Shown: piece by piece, positions 52,606 through 61,496 of the stretch
How the letters are laid out: each line of letters opens with the position of its first letter
How positions within the stretch are numbered: the first letter of the stretch is position 1
Assembly (NCBI RefSeq): GCF_900459405.1
Contig: NZ_UHFN01000002.1
Span: 149,009 to 213,008, forward strand
Source: Streptococcus hyointestinalis
GTDB lineage: Bacteria; Bacillota; Bacilli; Lactobacillales; Streptococcaceae
Length of the DNA: 64,000 nucleotides
Reading direction: 5' to 3'
Made by a program: the position numbers and the translations under genes
The notes under the pieces: model-generated
Databases searched by the model: none
Told to the model about the DNA's origin: nothing
What the model saw: the letters and a program-made list of their open reading frames with translations, nothing else

Positions 52606-53472
52606 CTAATAACTAATCTTAGTCAAAACAATGTTTTCTTTCTTGGTAATAAGTCTGATACCAAGATAAGCCAATAGACCACCGAAAATAGTCAAGAGCA
52701 GACTTTCTTTAACAGGTGTTTCTGGAAGAGTTCTATCTTTACCTTCGGAGTCCTTAACAGAAATAGTACCATCAGCGTTTACTGTCGCTCCAATACTTGT
52801 AGCTGGTACAGTAGCAAGTTGTCCGTCTGCGTTTTTGATAACAACTTGGCTCTTATTAGTGCTGACAATAGTATAGCCAGTGTCAGTAACTACAGGCGCT
52901 TCTGGTGTGACGTTTTCAACTGTTTGACCAGTAACTTGAGAAACCGTTCCAACCTGTGACTCACCTTGATCTAACGCTTCTTGTGCTGTTTTAGTTGGTG
53001 TTGTAGGTTGAGCTGCTTGATTAGCTTGTTGGTTTTGCTGTGCTTGTGCGATACCTGCTTGCGTTGCAGTCTCGGCACTACCACTTGGTTTTTCATCAGT
53101 AGACGGTGTTGTCTCTGTGCTAGAGCCGTTGTTATCAGTTGATGGTGTTGTTTCGCTTCCACCAGGTACTTCACTAGGAACTGTTGGGTCGGTAGTTGAA
53201 CCTCCATCGCTAGGTGTCGTTGGTACTTCAAGAACATCTGTTCCGGTTGATGGAGTATCAACGGATGGAGCACCATTGTCTACAGTCGCATTACCAGTGT
53301 CAGTGGCGGTTGTCTCTGTGCCTGTTGTTGTGACTTCAGTAGTAGTTGGTACAGATGTATCTGATACTACTGCTTCATCCGCAAAAACACTACCACCAGC
53401 TGTTACAGCAAGTGTTGCACCAGCAGCAATAGCTGCTTGAGTTAGCTTTTTCTTCATACTTTTGCTTTTCAT
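52606..53472 (-). CDS. Small Ser/Thr-rich LPxTG cell-wall protein
   Basis: 288-residue protein. Signal peptide about 1-31; then a long low-complexity Thr/Ser/Pro/Gly region (STGTDVLEVPTTPSDGGS and similar), a Gln-rich patch (AQQNQQANQAAQP), a short folded domain (about 205-245), and LPETP, hydrophobic helix, KKE tail. LPETP is a variant sorting signal. It opens the adhesin transcript behind a shared-motif promoter. In pheromone plasmids PrgC has a similar size and makeup and assists mating. Confidence 0.8.
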   Translation of the reverse strand: MKSKSMKKKLTQAAIAAGATLAVTAGGSVFADEAVVSDTSVPTTTEVTTTGTETTATDTGNATVDNGAPSVDTPSTGTDVLEVPTTPSDGGSTTDPTVPSEVPGGSETTPSTDNNGSSTETTPSTDEKPSGSAETATQAGIAQAQQNQQANQAAQPTTPTKTAQEALDQGESQVGTVSQVTGQTVENVTPEAPVVTDTGYTIVSTNKSQVVIKNADGQLATVPATSIGATVNADGTISVKDSEGKDRTLPETPVKESLLLTIFGGLLAYLGIRLITKKENIVLTKISY

Positions 53473-53508
53473 AAAGTATCTGTATCCTTTCTTTTTGATT
53501 ACTTTTTT

Positions 53509-53546
53509 AGTATATCTTAAATCTGAAATTTGACTAGACTACCATA
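53509..53546 (-). promoter_or_regulatory. Promoter with TATGGTAGTC motif, site 8
   Basis: Minus strand: TATGGTAGTCTAGTC (53546-53532), 17 bp, TATACT (53514-53509). Drives the two surface-protein genes. Confidence 0.75.
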
Positions 53547-53672
53547 ACCTATCCCATTATTCTCTAATGGTTCAACTTATGGTTAATGCTGAACGAGAGT
53601 TAGAAGGTTAAAAAATGCCTATTGCCAAAGCATTAACAAACTAATAATAGTAGTCGTTTTTGTCTATTCAAT

Positions 53673-53801
53673 CACGCACGCACCACTCTCAACTTTCTGT
53701 CCATCTCACGCACACCACCTTTTTTCTATCCTATACAAACACCATCCACGCACGCACCGCTCTCTACTTGCTGTCCTTCTCACACACGGCCCTTTTTTCA
53801 T
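53673..53801. repeat. Two imperfect direct repeats of about 55 bp
   Basis: Copies at 53673-53728 and 53747-53801 share CACGCACGCACC, CTCT, ACTT, CTGTCC, TCTCAC and CCTTTTTT in order. No gene in this 370-bp gap. Function not clear. Confidence 0.55.
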
Positions 53802-53811
53802 AAACATACAC

Positions 53812-53847
53812 CAAAAAAACAGCAGACAATTCAAAGTCTGCTGCTCC
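53812..53847 (-). terminator. Minus-strand terminator-like hairpin
   Basis: CAGCAGAC...GTCTGCTG stem followed on the minus strand by seven T residues. No minus-strand gene is seen directly upstream. Confidence 0.5.
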
Positions 53848-53903
53848 TCCAGCTATTTTCTTTTCGTTTTGAATGTTAGCACTATTCAGATATTCAGATA
53901 TGG

Positions 53904-53909
53904 TATAAT
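53904..53909 (+). promoter_or_regulatory. Promoter -10 of the repeat-leader and type IIG gene
   Basis: TATGGTATAAT extended -10 context 30 bp before the leader ORF; no clear -35. Confidence 0.55.
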
Positions 53910-53938
53910 AGAGCTATCAAGGAAAAGGGAGAAAATCT

Positions 53939-54136
53939 ATGAGAGTATTATCACAGCTCACAGCTCACAGCTCACAGCTCACAGCTCACAGCTCACAGCT
54001 CACAGCTGATTATGTAATCAGACGTGTTTTTTGTCAAGCACTAAAACAGGCTTTTTCGCATTTTTGTGAGAAGGCTTTTTATGTTGAGTGTTCTGAGTTG
54101 TTTTTAGAGAGAAATGGGGAGGTACAATATGTCTAA
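53939..54136 (+). CDS. Leader ORF with heptanucleotide repeats, overlapping the type IIG gene
   Basis: 65-codon frame with a good SD (AAGGGAG). Eight perfect CACAGCT copies (53952-54007) encode QLTAHSS units. In the present copy number the frame stays open to TAA at 54134-54136, overlapping the next start (ATGTCTAA). With 7 copies it would stop at 54015-54017, with 9 at 54067-54069. This is the layout of a slippage-controlled leader coupled to a downstream gene. The peptide itself shows no domain. Confidence 0.55.
   Translation: MRVLSQLTAHSSQLTAHSSQLTADYVIRRVFCQALKQAFSHFCEKAFYVECSELFLERNGEVQYV
53952..54007. repeat. Simple sequence repeat, 8 x CACAGCT
   Basis: Eight perfect tandem heptamers; unit length is not a multiple of three, so slippage changes the reading frame. 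Confidence 0.95.
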
Positions 54137-55045
54137 CCATTTCTCAAACGAAGTTGATGGACAACTCAAGTTTTATCAAGATTATCTACCTCTTGTTGAT
54201 AAAACTTTGAAAACCGATGATATTTTAACAGATTATACGGATGGTATTGTAAATGGAAATCTGATTGAATTTAAGGTTGTTATCAATGATATTAACTCTG
54301 TTCTATTCCAAGCTATCAAATATCTGTCCGCTCGTAGAATCAAAGGAAAAGAAATCCCCAAAAACATTCTGCTTGTGTCGCTAACGAATGAAAAAATCTA
54401 CGTTTTTGATAGTCAGGAATATTTAATACATATCGAAAAAGTATATTTTGGAGGTGCAAGTGTAAAAACCTCTGGTTTTTCTTCTGATGCCCCTCTTGAA
54501 GTTTTAGAGTACGGTCAAAGCCAACTAGACGAAAGTCGTCTCATTACTTTACTACGTTCAAAGCAGTACACAAAAATTAACATTGACGAAAACTGTATTG
54601 TTGGTTGGGCAGAACGCTTTTATCGTGAAAACAAAGGAGCTAAAAAGTCTGATTTCATTGGCGACCATACTGGTAAAGTTAAAATTATTGGTGAAATTCG
54701 GAAACCCGAAAAACTAAAAGAGTTTATCAATCCTTACATCGGTGAAACTAATGTTCAATTTCAATATTTGATGGATAAACTCAATGATACTTTACAAAAG
54801 AAAAACTTAGGGGCTTTCTATACTCCTGAACCTTATGTTCAAAAGTCATTGGAGCTAGTCCGACAAGCTATTAAACGTGTTCCAGAAGGAAATGATTATA
54901 TCATTTTGGATAGATGTGCTGGAACTGGAAATCTTGAAATATTGATGAGCGATGAGGAACTAAGTCACTGTGTTCTTTCAACTATAGAATATTATGAATA
55001 CAAGGTTCTGCTGGAATTACTTGGAGCCAGAGGGGAAGCAGTCGA
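54129..55045 (+). pseudogene. Truncated type IIG-like restriction-methyltransferase gene
   Basis: About 300 native codons. The N-terminal part has a PD-(D/E)xK-like pattern (YTDGIVNGNLIEFKVV, residues about 30-50); later LGAFYTPEPYVQ and DRCAGTGNLE are motif X and motif I of an adenine methyltransferase. The frame is cut near 55012-55045, where GC-rich foreign DNA begins, and then reads a junk tail to 55127. The catalytic NPPY and target-recognition parts are gone. Start ATG at 54129 after GGGGAGG; the ATG 15 bases upstream lies before the SD. Confidence 0.75.
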
Positions 55046-55467
55046 ACTTGACGGCTTCCCCTTTAGCAAAAGGGTCTTCCGTCTCCTCGTTCAGCACTTC
55101 CATAGGCACCTTGCGGTTGTCCTCTGAGTACCATGAAGCTACCACGAGCCTGTCCTCGTACAGATAGATTTTATCGACGAAATACTCCAGCACCTGGTCG
55201 CGGGTCTCGGGATTGTCGAAGTCCGCATGCAGGAACTTCTCGAAGTACGCCTTGATGGTGTGCTCGTCCTCGCACAACGCGGCGCGGATGTTCTCGGCCT
55301 CGATGGCCTCGTTCAGGGCGCGCTTCTGCTCTTCGAGCTGCACCAGGCGCTCCGTCACCGTCTCGCTGATGGTCAATGCTCGCCTCGTTCTGCGAATGGG
55401 AGGAGAATCGGTAATACGCTATTGCCAGGTTGTTGTCGTTCAACTCGAACTTCTTCTTGCGTGCCAA
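55017..55467 (-). pseudogene. Large serine recombinase remnant, GC-rich
   Basis: The minus strand begins MARKKKFELNDNNLAIAYYR then FSSHSQNEASID, the N-terminus of a large serine recombinase with the catalytic Ser region, then loses frame and joins a C-terminal coiled coil (ERLVQLEEQKRALNEAIEAE ... FVDKIYLYEDRLVV). Several hundred internal codons are deleted. Codon use and G+C are unlike the streptococcal flanks, indicating origin in a high-GC host such as an actinobacterium. A GGGGAAGC...GCTTCCCC inverted repeat marks the junction. Confidence 0.75.
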
Positions 55468-55554
55468 GCTCTTACCCCCTCCCGTAATTTCTGCTTATAG
55501 ATTTTCATGGTGCTCTCCTTTGATTAAGTAATTGCTTAAATGCATAATTAGTTG

Positions 55555-56391
55555 TCAGTAACCGATAACCTCGGTCTCTACCGTTGAGATTACATCCGCA
55601 GGAATGTTGTTTACATCGAGTCTGTACACCACATTCATACGCGGATTGTATATGCCGAGATATTTCACATTCCTATACTCGGGATGAACAGAATGAAGCC
55701 CCATGCGCCAATACATAAGCAGCTGAAGGGTATACTTGTTTTGGAGCTTCTGCTTTGAAACCTTAAAGTCCCACAACGTGTCATCTGTTAAGAAGTCGCC
55801 GTCGCCAGTGGCAACGTAACCAGTATATCCGCCTTCAAAAGTCAGACCATCCAGCACCTTTGGCCCATATTGCTCAAAGAATCGTAGCGAACGCTCAACC
55901 ATTACGCGTATGTTCTCAATCGTATGAGCGTCAGGCACAATATCCTCTACGGGACGATATGCCATGGCCCCTGCTCTATATGCTGAATCAAATCCAGACA
56001 ACTTTACGGCTGCATCTATGGAATCGTCATTCAATCCGCTCACATGGGATATCAGCCCCTCGAAAAGACCAAGTTGTTGAACATTAACCGCACCCATCCG
56101 AGAAATCTCAAACGCCTCTTCCGCCGAGGTCCCAGACATGAACCGCGTAAGATAGTCCACGGCAAGACCGACTAAACCAGGAGATACGTTTTCCTCTGGA
56201 TATAGGTCATCAATACCGCCTCCGTCGAGCACTGTTTGCTCGAACTCTTTTGGCTTGATATAACCGCCTCTCGGCTGCTTTATCTTGCCAATGCGCTGCG
56301 TTACAGAACACATCCATCCATTTGCAGCGATATCTTGCGGCGTCAGTTCGCCGTTTTTGAGCTTTTCGATTACATCTTCTCGTGTCAACAT
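55555..56391 (-). CDS. PD-(D/E)xK nuclease-like protein from a high-GC donor
   Basis: 278-residue protein. The motif TGDGDFLTDDTLWDFKVSK and QLLMYWRMG (residues about 195-230) fits a PD-(D/E)xK nuclease core, with Asp of GDxDFL, Asp of LWDFK and Lys. Start ATG at 56391 with GAGAGGAG upstream. G+C and codon use match the recombinase remnant and the small gene upstream, so they arrived together. Function could be defence-related or part of the donor element's maintenance. Confidence 0.6.
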   Translation of the reverse strand: MLTREDVIEKLKNGELTPQDIAANGWMCSVTQRIGKIKQPRGGYIKPKEFEQTVLDGGGIDDLYPEENVSPGLVGLAVDYLTRFMSGTSAEEAFEISRMGAVNVQQLGLFEGLISHVSGLNDDSIDAAVKLSGFDSAYRAGAMAYRPVEDIVPDAHTIENIRVMVERSLRFFEQYGPKVLDGLTFEGGYTGYVATGDGDFLTDDTLWDFKVSKQKLQNKYTLQLLMYWRMGLHSVHPEYRNVKYLGIYNPRMNVVYRLDVNNIPADVISTVETEVIGY

Positions 56392-56410
56392 AGCTTCCAC
56401 TCCTCTCAAA

Positions 56411-56671
56411 TCACTTTTCCAAATGCTCCGCGACCCACTCGTGGATAATCGCGGCAATCGTCGTCTCGCGCTCCGCTGCCATCATCTTCAGCGCCTTCTT
56501 GTCGCTCACCGTGAGCGAAAGCGAGAGCGTGGTGCGCTTCTCGTCCTCGGCTGGCGCAGCGTCCGCCGAAACCGTTGTCTGCTTCGCAGCCGCCGGTTCA
56601 GAAACCGTCTGCTCTATCTTCTTCTGCTCGGCCTCGCGGTCGGCAGCATACTTCTCGAACATGTTCGCCAT
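56411..56671 (-). CDS. Small RHH-like protein, GC-rich
   Basis: 86-residue protein: an acidic Ala-rich N-terminal half and a C-terminal TTLSLSLTVSDKKALKMMAA...IIHEWVAEHL with a strand and two helices, the ribbon-helix-helix shape. SD AAAGGAGG before the ATG at 56671. It sits 19 bp before the nuclease-like gene, so it may be its regulator or antitoxin. High G+C shows it belongs to the foreign block. Confidence 0.65.
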   Translation of the reverse strand: MANMFEKYAADREAEQKKIEQTVSEPAAAKQTTVSADAAPAEDEKRTTLSLSLTVSDKKALKMMAAERETTIAAIIHEWVAEHLEK

Positions 56672-56778
56672 AGCTCGACCTCCTTTAATCATTTACGCAT
56701 TTGTACAATTATACACTTTGTGTCTCGATTTGTCCATACGGAACACGGCTCTGACCTGCGGTTATTCTCTCGCCAAAA

Positions 56779-58302
56779 TTCTCAAAGTAAGTTCTAGTCT
56801 GTCTTAAAAACTGGAAATTAGACTGAGACAAAAAAATAAGGTAGAACTTACTATGGGACAAGTTGGTAACTGACAATGAAAAACAAACACTTAACTCTCT
56901 CTGATCGCAACGATATTCAAATAGGAATCGAACAGCTAAAAACCTTCTCAGCTATCGCTACTAAGCTAGGAAAAGACCCGTCCACAATCTCAAAAGAAGT
57001 TCGCAGAAATCGAGTGGTTAAAGAAAATTCTGTGACATCCAATTGTGAGGCCTGCCCTCTACTCAAAAAGGCTCCTTACGTTTGTAATGCCTGTCCGAAA
57101 AAGAGATGCAATTGTGGATACCAGAAACAGTTCTACTACGCAAAAAGAGCTCAGCTGGATTATGAAGCTAAGCTCTCAGATTCGAGAACAGGTGTTGCCC
57201 TAAACAAGGAAGAATTCTATCGCATGGACGAGATTGTCTCTTCTGCCATCAAAAAAGGACAACACCTCAACCACATCATCGCCTCAAATGAACTGTCGGC
57301 ATCCAGAGCTTCTATCTAAAGATACCTTGAAAAGGGCTATCTGTCCACAAAGCCTATTGCTTTCCCCGTGTCGTGAAATTCAGAAAGCGGAGAACCAGAA
57401 ATCTCCAACCCATTCCTAAAACTGCTAGAGAAGGACGGTCTTACGAGGACTTCCAAGGCTTTCTTACTAAGAATGATATCAGCTACTGGCTGGAAATGGA
57501 CTCCGTTACTGGAAGGATTGGAGGAAAGGTACTTCTCACTTTTAACCTTTCCTACTGCAACTTTATTTTCGCTCGGTTACTGGATAATAAAACAGCTAAT
57601 GAGGTCGCTAAACACCTCTACGCTATCAAGAATGACCTACACCAGAAAGAGATGAGCTTCTGCGAACTATTCCCTGTCATTCTGACCGATAATGGCGGTG
57701 AATTCGCTAGAGTAGACGATATCGAAATGGATGTTCGTGGAGAATCTAAACTCTTCTTCTGTGACCCAAATCGTTCTGACCAGAAGGGGAGAATTGAGAA
57801 AAATCACACGCTTATCAGAGATATTCTCCCTAAAGGAACTAGCTTCGATAACTTGACACAGGATGACATCAACCTAGTTTGTTCACATGTCAACAGCGTC
57901 AAACGAGCTTCTTTCAACGGAAAATCAGCCTATGAACTCTTTACCTTTACCTACGGTGAGGAAGTGGCAACACTTCTCGGTATCTCTAAAATTGACCCTG
58001 AAAACGTCATCCAATCACCTCGATTATTAGATAAATAATCGCTAGTTTTTATCAGAAAATAATTTCAAAATAGAAAGGAACTTGTCCCGTCCTAAATTCC
58101 AGATGACTAGAACTTACTTTGAGACGTCTCAGAGCCAGTAACTTTAGTGTACCCTTTTTTCAATATTTTCAGGCCTAAAACTCACTATTATCAGCATTTT
58201 TAGTCAAAAAAGAACTTAGTCTGAGACTAAATTCTGTTGATTTTATGCGGTTTTCTCAGAGTAACTTCTGGAAGGACGGGAACTAGAACTTACTTTGAGA
58301 AT
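56779..58302 (+). mobile_element. IS30-family insertion sequence, decayed
   Basis: Left inverted repeat TTCTCAAAGTAAGTTCTAGT at 56779-56798; a right copy at 58105-58125 and a second, exact copy at 58283-58302. The two right ends suggest a nested or rearranged element. The transposase frame is broken. Confidence 0.75.
56876..58038 (+). pseudogene. IS30-type transposase, frameshifted
   Basis: The N-terminal helix-turn-helix (LTLSDRNDIQIGIEQLKTFS) and the DDE catalytic domain (WLEMDSVTG, ILTDNGGEF, DQKGRIEKNH) are present. A TAA at 57317-57319 interrupts SIY/RYLEKG, and a one-base loss near 57368 shifts the frame before VVKFRKRRTRN. Not functional unless rescued. Confidence 0.85.
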
Positions 58303-58489
58303 TTACCTATACCTTTGTAACAAAATGAAAAACTTATACGCACAGATATCCATTCAGAAATAAAGTATGTTAAAATGTAAGCATATAAGTCTCCAATTGT
58401 TCTTGAAAACAGTTATTTTTATTATGCAGGTAGAGCGAAATAATACTGGTTGGGGCTTTAAAACAATCAAAAAAGCAAGGAGAATAATA

Positions 58490-60523
58490 TTGAAATTAGA
58501 CAACCCTCAGAGTATTTTCAATATGGGAGATACATCAATCAGAGTAAAACAACTAGTAGAAGTCAATAGACTGATTTTAAAACATACTAAAGAGTATATG
58601 GGAGAGGAATTCGTTTGGGAGCGTAACGCAACCTTACAAGAGGACTTCTATAAATCGTTCATTGATGAAATTGTAAGACTTGAAGAAAAAGACGGAATAG
58701 AATTATTTTCCGATTTTAAACGAGCCAAAAATTATAAAGTAAATTCAAATAAACTTGGAATGAGGGGGAGAACATTAACTAATGCTTTAATGAAAACTGG
58801 TCTTATCTCCTCAAAAAGAAAAGTTAGTAATGTTGGACAAGCCTATCTGGATAATTCTTTAAGTAAACCCGATCAGATTGAAGAGATATTGGGACTAAGT
58901 GAAGATAATTTAGTATATTTAAGACAATATTTGAAACTCAGAATCTATTCATCCAACTCAGACGACTATTTTTATAATTTTAGATTTGCTCTATTATTCT
59001 TGAGTAAATTTGATAATGTACCCCAGCAAGATTTTTTAAAAATTATAGAATCAATCAAACCTGGACAAAGTTCCCAAGAATTATTTGAAATTATTAAAGA
59101 ATATCAAACAGTTCTTGATAATAATGAAACTTTTGAAGAATATTATGAGCGGATGTTTATTTCTACACTTCGACCTACTTCAACTTTAAAAGAAGTCAGA
59201 CAAATGTTCATTGATAAAGACTTTTCTGATGCTAATTTTATAAAATATTTTGAAAATCGAGATAGTAACAGTACTTCGTTGTTATACAAAAAATTTGTAC
59301 TGCTACTTTTGGACTTTTCAAACAAACCTTCTATTTCTCTGATGTCAGAGATTGAAAAATTATCGAAAAATGCCAAGATAAAAAAAGCATTTGGAGAAGG
59401 AAAAATACCGTTTCGTTTCAAGAGAAATATGTCTCTTTCAGATTTTATTGAAGAAAATTCCGATAACAAACTTTTAAGCAAAGATGGCTACCAAATATAT
59501 TTGCAATTTATATTCAGTAAACATAACGATCTAATCAGAGAATATTCTGATATGTGCCGTAGAACATTTCAAATTACAGGTTTAATTAGCTTTGATAATG
59601 GACTAGTGAACTTAAATAATAAATGGATTATTGCTCCACTTCTTGATCTTATTGAGGATAAGTTCGTAATTACAGGTGAAGATAGTTACTCTGAATATGA
59701 AATAAACGAAAATAGTTTTTGGTTTGCTAACAATACAATGAAGGATATTTTGGCCATTTCTGATGAAGAAATATCATTACTTTTTAATAGTTTAGGAGAA
59801 AGATTCGGAACAACAGAATTATCTTCAATAAACAATTTAATCGAACAACAGCGGGAACAAGAGTATCGAGAATTTATTGAAAACCACTTCCCAGTTGAAA
59901 AAGTAACAGAAATACTCGAATATATTAAAATCAGAGATGACCAACAAGTGTTTAATTTAGTTACCGAAAGTGCAACAATTCCAACGATCTTTGAATATAT
60001 CTTAACAATTGCTTGGTATTATATTTCAAAAGATAAAGAGTTCTTTATTCATAAAACGTTCCAAGTATCATTAGACGGAAGTAAGCTTCCACTGACTCAC
60101 AGAGGTGGAGGGGCTGGTGATATTGAAATTGTAAATGGCAAATATGCATTACTAATTGAAGCAACACTGATGGATATGAACACTCAAAAACGTGGTGAAC
60201 TTGAACCAGTTATTCGCCATAGTATCAATTTTTCACTTGAAAATAGAAATTCTCAAACTATTTTTATTGCAAACGAATTAGATAACAATGTCTTAAATAT
60301 GTTTCGCGCTACACAATTCATTCAATTTAATGGAACACTGAATGCGGGCACTGTTAATGGGTTAAACATATTTGGAATGACAACTGACGAGGTAATCAAA
60401 ATACTAAATAAGGGTATTGTAGATGAAGATATACTAAACAAAATATCAGTTCATAACAATAACGCTCCAATATTTATTAAAAATAATTGGAGAGATAGTA
60501 TTGTCCGAGAAATACTCGATTGA
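58490..60523 (+). CDS. AlwI-family type IIS restriction endonuclease, large subunit
   Basis: 677-residue protein. I start at the TTG at 58490 because AAGGAG lies just before it; upstream in-frame ATGs lack an SD. The C-terminal catalytic region reads GGGAGDIEI...YALLIEATLMD...QKRGELEPVIRH, the pattern of AlwI-family (BstNBI, MlyI, PleI) enzymes with a PD-(D/E)xK core. These enzymes cut outside short asymmetric sites. The next gene overlaps its translation zone, 10 bp downstream, and the methyltransferase is convergent. Full length, no frameshift. Confidence 0.8.
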   Translation: MKLDNPQSIFNMGDTSIRVKQLVEVNRLILKHTKEYMGEEFVWERNATLQEDFYKSFIDEIVRLEEKDGIELFSDFKRAKNYKVNSNKLGMRGRTLTNALMKTGLISSKRKVSNVGQAYLDNSLSKPDQIEEILGLSEDNLVYLRQYLKLRIYSSNSDDYFYNFRFALLFLSKFDNVPQQDFLKIIESIKPGQSSQELFEIIKEYQTVLDNNETFEEYYERMFISTLRPTSTLKEVRQMFIDKDFSDANFIKYFENRDSNSTSLLYKKFVLLLLDFSNKPSISLMSEIEKLSKNAKIKKAFGEGKIPFRFKRNMSLSDFIEENSDNKLLSKDGYQIYLQFIFSKHNDLIREYSDMCRRTFQITGLISFDNGLVNLNNKWIIAPLLDLIEDKFVITGEDSYSEYEINENSFWFANNTMKDILAISDEEISLLFNSLGERFGTTELSSINNLIEQQREQEYREFIENHFPVEKVTEILEYIKIRDDQQVFNLVTESATIPTIFEYILTIAWYYISKDKEFFIHKTFQVSLDGSKLPLTHRGGGAGDIEIVNGKYALLIEATLMDMNTQKRGELEPVIRHSINFSLENRNSQTIFIANELDNNVLNMFRATQFIQFNGTLNAGTVNGLNIFGMTTDEVIKILNKGIVDEDILNKISVHNNNAPIFIKNNWRDSIVREILD

Positions 60524-60533
60524 GGAGAATGAT

Positions 60534-61463
60534 ATGATTTTTACAATAGATCGAATGCAATTTAATGGAGAACAGTTAATTGCATTCGAATTTTATAATA
60601 TAGACAAGGAAAAAAAGAACGAACTTTATATACTTGAAAAAGTAGATGTACTTAATAGTCTTGTAGAGATAGGTTTTGATGATTTTTACTTCATTAAATA
60701 CAAAAATGACTACTCCAAGTTTTGGATTGAAAATAAAAATAAAAAAATAGAGTATGATTATCAAGAGTTTAGTAGTTGGTTTATTGATATGAATAAAGCA
60801 GCAAACAATAAAAGCATGTCGAAACCTTTAGGTGAGGCGAGAGAAGGTGACTTTGATAATTATTCTGCAAAAATATTAAACGATTTATATCAGCCATTAT
60901 TTGAAGGTTTAGATTTATCTATTGACGATAATGGACTGGGGTTAATAAAGGATGTTCTTAAACAGCAAAATCAACCAACTTATGGCTTCGACTCTGATTT
61001 ATTTTGTAGCAACGGCGGGTATATTATTGAATTACTAAAAAGAAAAAATAGTTATATAACAAATTTCACATCACACCCAGCAAGATATCCTTGGAATAAG
61101 CATAAATTTGTATCATTATGGAATGCAGCACAGCGGTTTTCAACAAAATTATTAGCGTTAAATTATAGTGAGAACAGTGATGAAGCACTATGTTTAATGG
61201 TAATTAAAGATTTTGATACAAATATGAGTAACGAAAGAATGACATTAAATGAAATTGCTTTTAAATTAGAAAACATAAAGGAATTTGAAGAGTTTTTGCG
61301 GCAACTAGAAATGGGGAAAGATGCTGTAAATGAATACATTATCCAAAAACCTCGTGAAAATCGAGACTATAACTTCTTTGAAGCTGTTTATGACGATGAA
61401 TACAGAAATAAAGATCTTAAAAAGAGGTGGAATACCAAAATAATTGGGAAGAATTTTAAATAG
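60534..61463 (+). CDS. Second protein of the type IIS system, possible small nuclease subunit
   Basis: 309-residue protein with start ATG at 60534, seven bases after GGAG. Its YGFDSDLFCSNGGYIIELLK segment (residues about 150-170) is compatible with a divergent nuclease core, with Asp, Glu and Lys in order. Known AlwI-like heterodimers (for example the BspD6I type) pair a large nicking subunit with a smaller subunit that cuts the other strand. The function is inferred from position; no confirmed domain. Confidence 0.5.
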   Translation: MIFTIDRMQFNGEQLIAFEFYNIDKEKKNELYILEKVDVLNSLVEIGFDDFYFIKYKNDYSKFWIENKNKKIEYDYQEFSSWFIDMNKAANNKSMSKPLGEAREGDFDNYSAKILNDLYQPLFEGLDLSIDDNGLGLIKDVLKQQNQPTYGFDSDLFCSNGGYIIELLKRKNSYITNFTSHPARYPWNKHKFVSLWNAAQRFSTKLLALNYSENSDEALCLMVIKDFDTNMSNERMTLNEIAFKLENIKEFEEFLRQLEMGKDAVNEYIIQKPRENRDYNFFEAVYDDEYRNKDLKKRWNTKIIGKNFK

Positions 61464-61464
61464 A

Positions 61465-61490
61465 GAGCAGATCACTGCTCTCTATTTTCT
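61465..61490. terminator. Bidirectional terminator
   Basis: AGAGAGCAG...CTGCTCTCT stem with T-rich flank between convergent endonuclease and methyltransferase genes. Confidence 0.85.
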
Positions 61491-61496
61491 TATTTG

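Noticed and set aside
53581-53625. Short frame MVQLMVNAERELEG resembling the start of an IS256-type transposase
   Set aside because: Only 14 codons remain; too short to assign, so not listed as a feature.
53939-55127. Idea that slippage in the heptamer repeats fuses the leader directly to the restriction-methyltransferase frame
   Set aside because: Checked all frames: 7 copies stop at 54017 and 9 copies at 54069, so no copy number gives a fusion. Only translational coupling remains possible.
55213-56807. Plus-strand ORFs in the GC-rich block
   Set aside because: High G+C keeps several frames open; the minus-strand frames carry recognisable domains and SDs.
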